Source: Panicum virgatum (Eukaryota > Streptophyta > Magnoliopsida > Poales > Poaceae). From it: 64,000 bases of DNA. The notes under the pieces are model-generated. The model made no database searches, was not told the DNA's origin, and was given only the letters and a program-made list of their open reading frames with translations. Each line of letters opens with the position of its first letter. Positions within the stretch are counted from its first letter, which is position 1. The stretch spans positions 58,048,195-58,112,194 of the forward strand of contig NC_053144.1 in NCBI RefSeq assembly GCF_016808335.1, written 5' to 3'. This document shows, one piece after another, positions 11,373 to 31,680 of this stretch. A program made the translations under genes and the position numbers.

Positions 11373-12146
11373 CTAGAAGTCGCCGCCGGCGGTTGCGGCG
11401 GCGGTGGCGCCGTCGAGACCGACGGAGGAGGTGACGGCGACGTCGACGAGCAGGCGCATACGCTCGATCTCGAGATCGCGCATCGCCTCGAGGCGCCGCT
11501 CCTCCAGCCGCGTCGCCTCTCTCTGCTTCGCCGCCTCCACCCGCTCGTACGTCCCGGCAAGCCTGTCCAGAGCCGCCGCCACTTCCGTGCAGCTCCTCCC
11601 GCCGCCTTCGGGGTGCTCCCCAGAGGCGGCGCTCAACGGCGACAGCGACACCGCCGTCCTCGGCCGCTTCGGCACCGGCGGCCAGTCGCGGGGCAGAGGA
11701 GCCCCGCCGCTCGCCTTCTCGTCGTCGTCGTCCTCCTCCTCCTCCTTCACCTTCCCAGTCGTGGCGCTGAGGCGGTGCGCGAACCCGGGAGGAGCGGAGG
11801 GGGCGAGCTGCAGCAGCGCGCGGAGGCGGCCGAGCCACGCCGCGACCGGCGGCGGCGGCAGCGGGGCCCCCTTGGGCCTGGCGCGCTCAGCCCTGAGGCG
11901 CTTCTTGAGGTAATCGACGCGGTTCTTGCACTGGTCGACGGTGCGCGGCGCGCGGCCGTCCGCGGCGCGGCGGGAGGTGACGGCGGCGGCGCAGGCGCGC
12001 CAGTCGGCGGGGCGGAGCGCGCCGCCGCGGGCGCGGAGGTGGCGCGGGCCCCAGGCGTCGAGCAGCGCGGAAGTCTCTCCGTCGCTCCACGGCTCGGGCG
12101 TCCACGCCGGCGGAGGCGGCGGCGGGCGGCGGCGCGTCGTCGGCAT
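11373..12146 (-). CDS. trihelix transcription factor, SIP1/ASIL type (copy 1)
   Basis: A single-exon gene of 257 codons encoding a nuclear DNA-binding regulator. After a proline-rich start, the trihelix (Myb/SANT-like) domain covers about residues 18-95: PWSDGETSALLDAW, then the second conserved Trp in DWRACAAAV, then QCKNRVDYLKKRLRAER. Trp of the third helix is replaced by the VDYLKK pattern usual in this clade. An acidic run (KVKEEEEDDDD), a probable nuclear signal (PKRPR) and a C-terminal helix rich in Glu and Arg, suited to coiled-coil pairing, follow. This order matches the SIP1/ASIL clade, whose Arabidopsis members ASIL1/2 repress seed-maturation genes. The start at 12,146 was chosen because the domain begins 18 residues later; the frame stays open to 12,401 but crosses the probable TATA region. 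A closely related gene lies just upstream in the same orientation. Confidence 0.88.
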   Translation of the reverse strand: MPTTRRRPPPPPPAWTPEPWSDGETSALLDAWGPRHLRARGGALRPADWRACAAAVTSRRAADGRAPRTVDQCKNRVDYLKKRLRAERARPKGAPLPPPPVAAWLGRLRALLQLAPSAPPGFAHRLSATTGKVKEEEEDDDDEKASGGAPLPRDWPPVPKRPRTAVSLSPLSAASGEHPEGGGRSCTEVAAALDRLAGTYERVEAAKQREATRLEERRLEAMRDLEIERMRLLVDVAVTSSVGLDGATAAATAGGDF

Positions 12147-12352
12147 CCCCGCGGCGGGCGGGGCCGGCGGAGGGAGGAGGGGGAGGCTGTGGCTGGCTGG
12201 CTCGAGAGGGAGGCGAGGCGAGCCCGGGTGTGGGTGCGGGCGCGAGGGGCGTGTGATGCTTGTGCTGCTGCCCGTTTGATCGTTCGACCGATGGGTGGTC
12301 GATCGGTGGCGCTGCGCCCCCCACCTGACTCGTGTGGTTACGTCGGACGCGT

Positions 12353-12362
12353 GTATATATAG
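12353..12362 (-). promoter_or_regulatory. probable TATA box of trihelix copy 1
   Basis: A ctatatatacac run read on the minus strand lies about 210 bp upstream of the chosen start codon at 12,146. Its position fits a transcript with a leader of roughly 170-180 nt. This also argues against translation starting at the upstream ATG at 12,401. Confidence 0.5.
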
Positions 12363-13063
12363 GTGGGTGCGAGGATGATGCGTGCATCCGCGGCACGGCA
12401 CGGTGCGAGTGCGACGCAGGGTGAGTGGGCTCCGGTGCGGTCACGCACGAGGTTTTACTCGCGGGCACGAACGATCGGGCTGGCCGGGTGGGTCGGCTCC
12501 CGTTGGTTTGGTTTGGTCGGTCTGGTGCCGTGCTGTCCGCTGCCGTGCCCTGGTTGGCTCGGCTTGCCTGTGCGCGCGGGCGGCCCAGACGCTCGTCACC
12601 TTGGTCCGTCGCACGCGAGCCGTCACCGTCGCACGGTCTCGTTCCGCCGCGCGCGGCCTCCTCTGCCTCGCCGGGCGGCAGGAATTAGCGGGAGGAAAGG
12701 TGGTGCCAGTCGGTGAGCGTCTGCGGGTGGCGCTGTTGGTTGCGTCGACGGGGGCGCGGACCGTGGAGACTGGAGAGGGAGGGTGCGGGCGGCCACGCGT
12801 CATGGATGGTCCTTCTTCCCTTCCCTGGCAACCCAGCCGGAGTTGCAAGTTTGGTTCGGCCACGGAAGCACTAAGTTAACCGAAAAGAATATATTACAAT
12901 GTTGCTGCCGACTACAGTACACCACACTTAACTGCACAGCACTAATCAGCACTTAAACCACGCTCCGTACGCATCATCTGTCATGTTCATCTTCAGCGGC
13001 AGTGCTACTCAAATTTTAGTACCACATGGGTTGAGCACTTGAGCTGCGCGTTGTCCAGCACTA

Positions 13064-13663
13064 CTACTGCTGCTTCACCTTCACAGCATCCAACATGGCC
13101 TGCTGCACCTCCATCTCCATCTTCTCCTTCTCAGCGCCGATCCTCGCCAGCTCCACGCGCTCGTACACCTCGGCCAGCTTCGTCACCACCGCCGCCGGAC
13201 AGAACCCCGTACTCCGCGCAGCCGCATCTCTCGGCCTCCTCGGGACCGTCCAGCTCGCAGCCACCCCGCTGCACCCGCCCTCCTCCGCCTTCACCTCCCG
13301 CTTGACGGGCACCGGCGCCCTTGCCGGGAAGCCCGGGGGCGGGCCGTCGGGGTCGGCCAGGAACGCGCGGAGCCGGCTGAGGTGGGGCCACCCCGACGAC
13401 GGCTGCCTCGCGAGCTCCTCCTTGTACCGCTTCTTGAGGGTGCGGATGCGCGTCTGGCACTGCACGCGAGTGCGGTTGAAGCGGCGCCCCGCGGCGGCGC
13501 GGTGGGTGTTCACGGCGCTGGCCGCGGCGCGCCAGTCCTTCAGGCGGCGGCCGCGTGGGCGGCGGCGCTGGTGGGCAGCCCCCCACGCGTCGATGAGGGT
13601 GGATGTCTCGCCGTCGCTCCAGTTTCCGGAGGCACTCTCCGGTGCTAGCTTGCGGCTGGGCAT
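13064..13663 (-). CDS. trihelix transcription factor, SIP1/ASIL type (copy 2)
   Basis: A single-exon gene of 199 codons, paralogous to the gene at 11,373-12,146 and in the same orientation, 917 bp upstream of it. The trihelix domain begins NWSDGETSTLIDAWG, continues through LKDWRAAASAVN and RVQCQTRIRTLKKRYKEE, and keeps the three tryptophan/hydrophobic positions. A short Val-Lys-Arg-Glu-Val acidic/basic linker leads to a C-terminal helical segment (VVTKLAEVYERVELARIGAEKE) of the type used for dimerisation. The protein is shorter than copy 1 and lacks its long acidic run. The chosen start at 13,663 gives an MPSRK N-terminus. The frame is open to 13,771, but a TATA-like tataag at about 13,755-13,762 (minus) makes the downstream start more likely. 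Confidence 0.85.
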   Translation of the reverse strand: MPSRKLAPESASGNWSDGETSTLIDAWGAAHQRRRPRGRRLKDWRAAASAVNTHRAAAGRRFNRTRVQCQTRIRTLKKRYKEELARQPSSGWPHLSRLRAFLADPDGPPPGFPARAPVPVKREVKAEEGGCSGVAASWTVPRRPRDAAARSTGFCPAAVVTKLAEVYERVELARIGAEKEKMEMEVQQAMLDAVKVKQQ

Positions 13664-13821
13664 GCTGGGCGATCGGAACTCAACGGGGAGGCTGGTCAGA
13701 TGAGCTGGCGGGGGCTGTTGCAGTTGAACGAGTGGAGTGCATAATAACATGGTGGCTCTCCTCTTATACAAGCAGCAACAGACTACTCACAGTTACCATG
13801 GTAAATTTCGTAGGTGGAATA

Positions 13822-13975
13822 GGAAAAGATCATTTGTGAGTAGCTGATATTCTATTCCTCGTACTTGTCTTCATTTTGAGTGGACAAGCAGCTGTTGTGG
13901 AAAAGATCATTTGTGGGTAGCTGATATTCTATTCCTCATACTTGTCTTCATTGAGTGGACAAGCAGCTGTTGTGG
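13822..13975. repeat. tandem duplication, period 77 bp
   Basis: Two copies of a 77-bp unit, starting ggaaaagatcatttgtg at 13,822 and 13,899, lie just upstream of trihelix copy 2. They differ by a few substitutions and a 2-bp gap. Being in the presumed promoter they may duplicate regulatory motifs, but none was recognised. Confidence 0.85.
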
Positions 13976-14790
13976 CGAGTGTAATTATTAGGACAGCCAA
14001 CGCTGTGCAAGAAAAAACAAGAGTGAATGATTTTTTTTTTGAAACGAAGAGTGAATGAAATTACCTAGTTGGTCTATTTACAAAATTCACAGCTTTGTTC
14101 CGTGGATCGATTGCCCAGTAATAATCTAGTACTGGCCAAAGGAAAAATGGCAAGGCATATGCAATAATATAACCTAAGGTTTTAATTTCAAGCTCCGACG
14201 GTAGGTTTCTAAAGCACCTAGCGGAGTGCTCTCTACAACTGTCAACTGGGTTTCTGAGTAAATTTTTGAATTTTGTCAACTGAAATTCTTAATTTTTTTA
14301 TTTCAACTGAAATTCTTTTATGATTCCCAGCCCAATCATACCTTCAAATTTCCATCCCACTCATATCAATTGGGCTAGGAATGGGCCCATCCAGACGAGA
14401 ATAATAATATGTCATTATGAACCCCGACGGGATTCCTAAAAGCCAATTTCACTGAGAACGGAAAAGACGGCCACGCACAAGATGTTGTTTAAGGAACACT
14501 TATTTGCTACTGTCTTTGGCGCTATAAATCCTGATGACCTGAATAAACATATTCAGAACTCATGCCACAAATGAGCATGCAATTTTGAACGCGTTAGTGC
14601 AGGCCCATTGAATTATGAAGGGTATATAGCTAGCCAAAGTTTGTAAGTCAAATCATCTTCGACCTAAACCTGTTAGGGGTGATACTCCACTTCGAACTGT
14701 GGTTTCTGATTGATTCAATATTGCGATAATATACCATCACAAAATTTATTTGGGCAGAACTTTCAGTAGGTGAACTCCATGAACTATTTC
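13976..14790. other. intergenic plus F2KP 3' flank
   Basis: No gene is seen. The right-hand part up to 14,790 includes the 3' untranslated region of the minus-strand F2KP gene. A poly-T run at 14,032-14,040 is the only simple feature. Confidence 0.3.
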
Positions 14791-24386
<9,596 letters not shown>

Positions 24387-25308
24387 CGCCGGCGAGGTGG
24401 GAGCGACGCCTTTGGGGACTCGGAAAGGTGCCCGGAACCCGGAAGGAACTCGTGGGCTCGCGGATGTGGAGGAGTGGGGCCGACACCGGAGCGCGATGGT
24501 TGTTTCCTGTACAGAGGATATACTGCTAGAGACACAGCAAGTGGGGCCGGAAGCTTGCGTGGCCCACAGGTAAGTGGTTAATATTGTGACAACAACAGTA
24601 AACGCAGGCCCGAAGGGCGGGGAAGTTGGTGAGGGACGGTGACGGTGCCGGAGCGTCTCTCTGACTCACTGGCACGTGGGCCCGCGTGAGGTGGCGACCC
24701 ATCTCCCCGATCCCCGTCTCCGGCTGCGAAGTAGAGTAGTAGTAACGACGGCGACCGGCGGCTGCGCGTCGCCGCGGCGAGACGACCAATTTGGACCTGC
24801 CCTGTGGTTGTTTCGGCCGCGAATTCGCGTCTCATTGGTCATCGCGACTAGAGATTCACCCAAGCCCGCGCTATACAGGTACTTGTGGGGGCCGATTGCT
24901 TGATGGGAGGGTATCTTGCCCTCATTCATGTGATGAGTGCAGATTTAAGGCAGCGATTATTCGTTTCTGATGCCTGCTTGGTATTATCTTGCGCAAATCT
25001 GTCTTGGATGATTCTGTGCTCGATCGTATGTTAGTCGACTAATTGTTTTGTACGGTTCATATATAATAGCAACTACTATGTTGCCAATGTTGGTAGAAAT
25101 TTAGTTCGAACTCATATGTAAGATGAGCTTAGAATTTTCAGAGCTTCAACTTGGACCCAGAAAACTGATGCCTAATAAATTAAGCTTTATAAAATGCAGC
25201 ATTATCCTCAAGATACGGTGGACTCCACTTGGAGCCAGGTCGGCAAAACTTAATAATCTATGTGTGATCTCATCATCTCAATTTTTATTGAACGCACATG
25301 AACTCAGA
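24387..25308. other. F2KP promoter/leader and CHUP1-like 3' flank
   Basis: GC-rich sequence from 24,390 to about 24,900 would hold the promoter and leader of the minus-strand F2KP gene. The AT-rich part to 25,308 would be the 3' untranslated region of the CHUP1-like gene, which is also minus-strand. Open frames on both strands in the GC-rich part have no domain features. Confidence 0.4.
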
Positions 25309-27383
25309 TCACTCTGACTTGCTTGCATAAGCCTTTAGTTCTTGGAATGCTTTACGGCATCCTTCGTCGAATCCACCAGCAAGCTGCCAATTTGTTTTGG
25401 TGCAATCAGTTAATTAGTTATTTTTTTTGAAAATGCCATTGCAAAGTACTTTGTAGTTGGAAATAAGTTACCTGATGTATGCGGAAGGCAAAGCGGACAC
25501 CTTGCAGAAGGAGCTCCTCATCATTTGCAAATGGATCCGACTTCAGTGTGTTCACAATGCGGTTCATGTACTCTTTTGCAAGCTTCAAGGAAGCCATCTT
25601 AAGCTGTTCAATGTAGGATGGGCATGCACCATGTGTCGTATGTCTATTAGCTGGACTCTAAGACTTTGTGTAACTAAGCGTCTCTTTGCTGTGAGTTGTG
25701 ACAAAACATACTGTGAACAATGTTGGGAGTTTAGGAATACGTACTTGGTTTATGATTCCGGAGTCGAGCATCCATTCCCACGGGATCTTCAGATCCTTGT
25801 ATCTTCCACTTGCACTGTCCCTTATTCGTTCAGTGTTATGAATACCTTGTTCCATTCTACAACAAGGAAAATCACAATTAGGTGAATGCTGATTACTTGA
25901 TTTAGTATCATGCAAGTATAGGGATGCTACAATTTCTAATCTGTTAAATACATTCCACTCATCTACTCACTTATCCTGCAGAGCTTGCATGCGCTTGAGC
26001 GCCATGGGTGTAGCCACTCTTCTGTCATCATGGAAGGATGATGCTTCTGATTCTAGGTTCTTCAGGTCTCGATAAGTGAATGCTGCTTCTCTCATGGCAT
26101 CTGCTTTCTTCTCGGGCCAGTTAGGAAAGTGTTTGAGCACTGCTCTTTCATCCACAAGGTATGACAACTCCCCATCAAGCCACTTCACAAACTCTTCAAC
26201 ATCAGCTATCTCTCTGTATGCTGCATTCTGAACTTCACTCGCGAGAAAGTTCACAAAGTTGCCCTGATTTTCTACATCTGATTTAATCTGTTGGAATGGA
26301 AATTATAAAAGGGTGGCTTAGTTCCGAAACAGTGTGATAGGGGAAATCACTGACACAAAAAAAACAGCTTTGACCATTGACATGATACCCAAAAAACAGC
26401 TTGGACCATTGCTTTATATTCTAACATATTTACCCAGTAAAACTAAGTATTATGAAAATATTTTCCTACACAAACATGCACATATCATATCATAACCCAA
26501 ATAATCATTAAGATACCATAGCAAAGTCTGAAAGGTTTGACTGCACGCATTTCAAAATGTTTCTGTTACATGCATTTCAAATTGTTTCTATTACTTAGTG
26601 CCATAGGAAAAGTACTAAAGCATGACTTAAGTTCCACACCCATTTGTACAACGCATTGTCCACCATTCAAATTTTACCAGTAGTGGTACAACTAAAAAAT
26701 TGTGAATTGTCGTCAACTATAGCGTAACAACTCAAAAATTGCAAAGTTTTGTATCTTTCGGAATGTTATTAGAATTACTTTTTAAACAAAATAGACATGA
26801 TGTACATAGATATATTTATAAATGGTTTGTCTAGTGAAGGTTTAACTTAAAAACTCTCTGAAACTATCCCAAAATAGACATGATGTACATAGATATATTT
26901 ATAAATGGTTTGTCTAGTGAAGGTTTAACTTAAAAACTCTCTGAAACTATCTGTCAGGTACCAAGATAGGCCACGATAGGGGTATCAGTAGTCTGTCTCT
27001 GAATCAACAGCTGAAATGGTTGTACCCGAGTCTCTATCCATGGTGATACCTCATACTGATTCAAACAAAATGTTGGCTGCTCTCAAAGTAACACGTCGAT
27101 GGAAAGGGAACATATGAAATATTCTGATAAGCAGGCTTGGAACAATGAAGGAACACGATTTGCAAGAAACAGAAGTGCCTTGAGATATTCAGAAATTGAT
27201 TTGTGGGTTGTGAGTTCCTTTCTGATATCTCTAATCCAATAAAGAACTGATAGCTAATGCCCTTAAAGAAACACTGTCCAAATCAATTCTTGCAAACTTT
27301 TATTTTAAAAATACTAAAAGGACAAAAGGGAATCAGAAGATAAGCAAAAGACTATGTCATACATCGATATGCTCGAAATGAGA

Positions 27384-27469
<86 letters not shown>

Positions 27470-28091
27470 TTACAGCTAAAACATAAGCTGATTTGTTCTC
27501 AATCTCCCCAATCATCTCTCTGCTGTTAGTTGCTGCTGGAATTGCCACAGATCCAGACTTTGCATCATTTTTGCCTTCACGCCGCACGAACGATCTGTAC
27601 AACTCAACTAACTCTGGCACCCTTTGTATCGCCTTTGTGCTTCTCTGCAATTTGGAAGGTGGTGGAGGTGGTGGTGGAGGAGGGGCCATGCATCCTTCCT
27701 TCTTCTTATTTGTATTTGACTGGATGCATGTCGGACTGGGTGGTGGATTTGGAACCCTTGGTGGCCTTGATCTCATTAGCGTTGCGCTTGAGAATTGCTG
27801 CCTGGTGTGATACAATGAGCTATTGAGATCTACGGCTTCCTTTGCATCATCGTTGCTCTGGACAAACTGCTTTTCCTTGGAATAGCTGATGCTGGTTGCA
27901 GAATTCTCCAGCTTTTTCCATAGCATCCTCTTATCAGTATACTGCCCTTCGAGAGATGAGACCTGACCTTTTAATCGGCTCACTTGGTGTCTCAGCTGTT
28001 TGTTCTCCTCTTCCAGAGCACGATTTCTCTCGATCAGGCCATGGAGCTTGCTTCTCAGAAGTGCAACGCATGCATCGCCCTCCCTCATCAT
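25309..28091 (-). CDS. CHUP1-like coiled-coil, polyproline protein (IPGA1-like)
   Basis: Five exons close in phase to 417 residues: 28091-27474, 26287-25971, 25856-25745, 25603-25472, 25383-25309. The N-terminus (residues about 5-60) is a heptad-rich helix beginning LLRSKLHGLIERNRALEEENKQL. A basic-proline linker follows with nine consecutive prolines after MA near residue 135, then the conserved C-terminal domain (VPELVELYRSFVRREGK, NFLASEVQNAAYREIADVEE, FVKWLDGELSYLVDERAVLK, FPNWPEKKADAMREAA). This order defines the CHUP1/INCREASED PETAL GROWTH ANISOTROPY 1 family. CHUP1 anchors chloroplasts and nucleates short actin filaments through the C-terminal domain; IPGA1 acts at cortical microtubules. 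This protein lacks the long CHUP1 N-terminus (membrane segment and actin-binding region) and at 417 residues fits the shorter IPGA1-like members. The first intron begins beside a long TA microsatellite. Confidence 0.9.
26786..26951. repeat. tandem duplication, period 83 bp, in CHUP1-like intron 1
   Basis: Two identical or nearly identical 83-bp units follow each other. The phrase atagacatgatgtacat starts at 26,791 and again at 26,874. The very high identity indicates a recent duplication within the first intron. Confidence 0.93.
27386..27465. repeat. (TA)n microsatellite
   Basis: About 80 bp of uninterrupted alternating T and A lie only some 8 bp inside the 5' splice site of the first CHUP1-like intron (donor at 27,473). 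Such a tract is expected to vary in length between individuals and to be self-complementary in RNA. Confidence 0.97.
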
Positions 28092-29222
28092 CTCTTTCTC
28101 ATCAGAGAAGATGAGGTTACAGTATGGTGGTATTGGATCCTCTCACTATTTATGTCTCCTACCACCTCACTCATCTAGTGGTAGCATTAAAGGTGATGTT
28201 TTATAAGTGAGGTGTTGTATCTTTGTTTGAGCCTGGTCTAGAGAAACTTACAAATGTGCAAGCAAGAATGGGTGGAGCATTTGAGTTTGGTGGGAGCTGT
28301 TGCTGGGATAATTACTTGTCCTTAAAGTGATTGCTATGGGGTAGCTGACTTGTCTGTGGAACTTCACTAAATTAAAATGCAGTCATTACTTGCATTATTA
28401 TCTCACATTTCCTCAGTGCCAGTTTGATCATTTGAATTGAACCAATCCTGTTTGATTCCTGGATTCAAGTTTAATTTGAGTTCATTTGAAAACTACTCTG
28501 GTATCTCCTTTCTTAGTTTTCTTTGTTTTCTAGCGTTTGGTATCTCCTTTCTTGATTTTTCTTTGTTTTTTAGTCTCGATTCTTTCTCGGAAATAATAAT
28601 GCTTTCTTGATTCCAATGGATAGCTAATTCTGACTGCAAAGCTTGATTGTAAGCTTTCTTTTGTCTCAAGTTGTGTAAAAGGAGTTCGATGGAGCTCCTT
28701 TACCAGCCAGAGCGTGGTAGGCAAGTAAAAGTTTTAAATCGTAGGAAGAAAAAGAAATAAAGGGAAAGCTGACCAAAACAGAGAATAAAAAGGGAAATAA
28801 ATTCTGAATGTGTTTACCTTCTAAGACACATGAAAATGATCCATTCCTTCATGTTGTTCGTTGCGCACCGCACATTGCAGAAGTAATCAAGTAATGTTTA
28901 TAATTTTTGAACTGTAGTTGTTATTGCAGGTACAGAAAGCCTTGCAGAAGAAATCCTCCTGATTTCTGAAAATCCATTGCTTTGAGAAAGAAAAAATGAT
29001 GATTCAAATAGGTTTTTTCATTTGGTACCAGAACTCCAGAACAAAGGTAAGTATATGCCCATGTCACTTTCAATGGGGTTATGGGGGGAAATGGCAACAT
29101 GGATTGGTGTCCTTACGTATTAAGGTTCTGAACTGTTGCCACAGGTGGCACCATGGAAACAAGTACAGCGTAAACAGAGCTGACAGCAAGAAGTTTCGCT
29201 CTATCACATTGTGCGCAGATTC
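28092..29222. other. CHUP1-like upstream region, nothing else recognised
   Basis: This holds the presumed promoter of the minus-strand CHUP1-like gene. A direct repeat of about 40 bp based on gtatctcctttctt lies at 28,500-28,580. Near 29,206-29,329 a 62-bp unit (acattgtgcgcag start) is present twice and overlaps the left end of the next MITE. Confidence 0.4.
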
Positions 29223-29525
29223 GGCCTTGTTTAGATGCATAAAGTTTTGGATGAAATTCACTGTAGCACATTGTGCGCAGGTTCGACCTTGCTTAGATGC
29301 ATAAAGTTTTGGATGAAATTCACTGGAGCACTTCGTTTGTATTTCGTAATTATTGTCCCGTCATGGATTAACTAGGCTCAGAAAATTCGTCTCGTAAATT
29401 ATAGACAAACTATATAATTAGTTATTTTGTTTAGCTACATTTAATACTTCATGCATGCATTAAAGATTCGATGTGATGGAGAATCCTGTAAAATTTTGGA
29501 ATTTTGAAGGGAACTAAACAAGGCC
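29223..29525. mobile_element. MITE with ggccttgtttag terminal inverted repeats
   Basis: The left end (ggccttgtttag at 29,223) and right end (ctaaacaaggcc ending at 29,525) are inverted copies. The interior has the attcgtctcg and cttcatgcatgcat motifs shared by other elements in this window. The left part is duplicated with a 62-bp period. No coding capacity. The end sequence is typical of a very common grass MITE family, often placed with PIF/Harbinger; I could not confirm a 3-bp target duplication. Confidence 0.75.
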
Positions 29526-30007
29526 AAAGTTCCCTGATGCGTGGGGAATCGCTGACATGTTGAAGGAGTCCATTGATTTCATTGTCTCAGGTTGCAGATT
29601 TAAAATGTTTATACGGAGTATCAATACATGCCACCCAGAAGAAGCGATTTTGTAAGCATTTACCAAGCTCTACGCGTCTCCTCCATGTTTTTTTCCCTTC
29701 AGAATTGATTGGCCAAACTGCCGGATATTTGATATATGCTGCATGAACCATGAAAGATGCTTCATCATGATCTGTATATGGACCTCCTGAATGCATCCGC
29801 CACTGTGCTTAAAGATTAATCGGCAGTGTCACACATAAATGCGAGGAACAACGCCGCCTACTTGCAGACAGAGAAGCTGTACCAGGGAGTGATCATTGCA
29901 TATTGCAATCATTTTCGGTCCAATGTACATTGAAGTTCCAAACATATTGATGATAAGATGCACAGCGCTTTCATGAATTTGTGCTAAGCATCTTAGTTGT
30001 TGTTTCA
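29526..30007. other. intergenic, nothing recognised
   Basis: No gene, terminal repeat or RNA feature is seen between the MITE and the SINE-like relic. Confidence 0.3.
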
Positions 30008-30190
30008 GTTAATAAAAATAACTCGACCGGGGGTACGACGATCCCAGTACTTTTCAATAAGGAAGCCGAGAAACCTAACGAATATTGGCTGCGCCAGCGA
30101 GAGGAATTTTTGTAAAACTCAGTCTAAAATTCGCTCCACGGGAAATTGAACCTAGGAGCTAGGACCTGAGGAGCACTAGAGGAGGTAGAT
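30008..30190 (-). mobile_element. tRNA-derived SINE-like relic
   Basis: Read on the minus strand, a degenerate RNA polymerase III B box (aggttcaatttccc) is followed by gtggagcgaattttagactg, and then a tail region with ggatcgtcgtacccccgg. This arrangement resembles grass tRNA-derived SINEs. The A box is not clear and the ends are uncertain. Confidence 0.4.
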
Positions 30191-30286
30191 GCCCGTTCCC
30201 TTGTGGTGCTTTGCAGGCACGGATGGAGAACATTCGCAATAAAAGGAGCTGATTCGGCGGCCCTCAAGCCGCCAAACATCCGTTAC

Positions 30287-30600
30287 AATCTGTTTAGTTC
30301 CGTTGCAAAAATTGTTTGCAAAGGAATTTTACTAATTTAAAGTACTAAATGAAGTCTATTTATAAATTTTTTTGCACAAATAGGTTGTAAATCGCGAGAC
30401 GAATCAAATGATGCTAATTAATCTATGAGTAATCAATAATTAGCGGATGGTTACTGTAGCATCACTGTTGCAAATCATGAATTAAGTAAGCTCATTAGAT
30501 TCGTCTCGCGATTTACAGCTCATCCATAAAAAAAATTTGTAAATAGACTTCATTTAGTACTTCATGCATGTGTCGAAATATTCGATATGATGTTTTTTTT
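30287..30600. mobile_element. degenerate MITE (gtttag family)
   Basis: The left end reads ctgtttagttcc, and the interior carries atctatgagtaatcaataattagc, actgtagcatcactg and attagattcgtctcgcg, the same core as the elements at 31,333, 32,191 and 61,085. The right terminus is eroded into a poly-T run near 30,593. Confidence 0.55.
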
Positions 30601-31332
30601 TTTCAGGTTTTACGGGATCGGATACAGGGCCTTGAACAAACGTTTCACAGGAACATCATTGCGTCAGTGAAAAGTGGGTTTCACTTCACTCCAGGCCTCC
30701 AGCCATCGGTGCTGCCGCGCTGCACCCTGGACGGCGGGCTACCCGTGTAGAAAAGACCGGGCGACGTGCGCGTCGGCGTCAGCCATTTTGTGGTGTGGAT
30801 CTTTTGGGCGGCGCTTGGTCCCACGTTTTGGAATGGCCCTATCGTTGTCGGTCGTACACAAAATGGAGCCGATTTCGTCGCTCGAGCTGACGCCCTTGTT
30901 GAATGGGAAGATCACCCCGGGCCTCCGGCTCCGTTTGGAGTGATCCCATCACACGGTTCAGATCACAAATAGCGACAGTTCCGGCGTTTCACCCCGGAAC
31001 TAGTACCAAGCTGTTTACAATGTTTTGCACAGGCTGCTGAGTACTATCGTAGGACCGTAGGAGTGAGCTAAAAATAGTCTGTTGGAACCACTTGCTTCAC
31101 CAACAGACACCAGCGTTGAATGTTAAGAAACCCCGTGGCCAGGTACATTGCTGGTCCGCTGGACCCAAGCAATGCCTATTCCTCCCCAGTCCTGCACCTA
31201 ACTCGCCGTTCTTCGATTCCACGTTACTGTTCTCATCCAGAGGCCTCAGCCTTTTCCGCTCCAGCAATTCCACATGCCGATGCCATCAGAGTTATCGACG
31301 ACCGTGTTACGTTGCCTTGCCGACATTCGCAC
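30601..31332. other. intergenic, nothing recognised
   Basis: GC-rich from about 30,690 to 30,930, with overlapping open frames that show no protein features. No terminal repeats were found. Confidence 0.3.
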
Positions 31333-31680
31333 GGTACATGTTTGGTTGGAGTGTGGAAAAATTTTGATGAGAGAGAAACGATACTTTGACTACTAATTAG
31401 GGGTATTAAATAAAGTCTAATTACAAAATTACTTCCACAACTGTGGTACTGTAGCAGTTGCTCTAGCTAACGAGGTCTTTGACCGCATGATTAGAGGATG
31501 ATTGAGCGCGGTTACTGTAGCATCACTGTAGCTAATAATGATGAAACTTGGCTCATTAGATTCATCTCGAAAAGTTACACCTATTCCTAAAAAGGTTTTG
31601 CAAATAAACTTCGTTTAGTACTTCATGCATGCATTCGTCTTTTTGTGCAAAAGTTTTCATCCATTCATCCAAACACGGCC
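31333..31680. mobile_element. MITE with gtttgg terminal inverted repeats
   Basis: The left end reads gtacatgtttggttgg and the right end reads ccaaacacggcc. The interior has actgtagcatcactgtag, attagattcatctcg and cttcatgcatgcattcg. It is about 350 bp with no coding capacity. Confidence 0.65.

Noticed and set aside
11404..12468. Plus-strand and off-frame open frames over trihelix copy 1
   Set aside because: Shadows of the GC-rich minus-strand trihelix gene.
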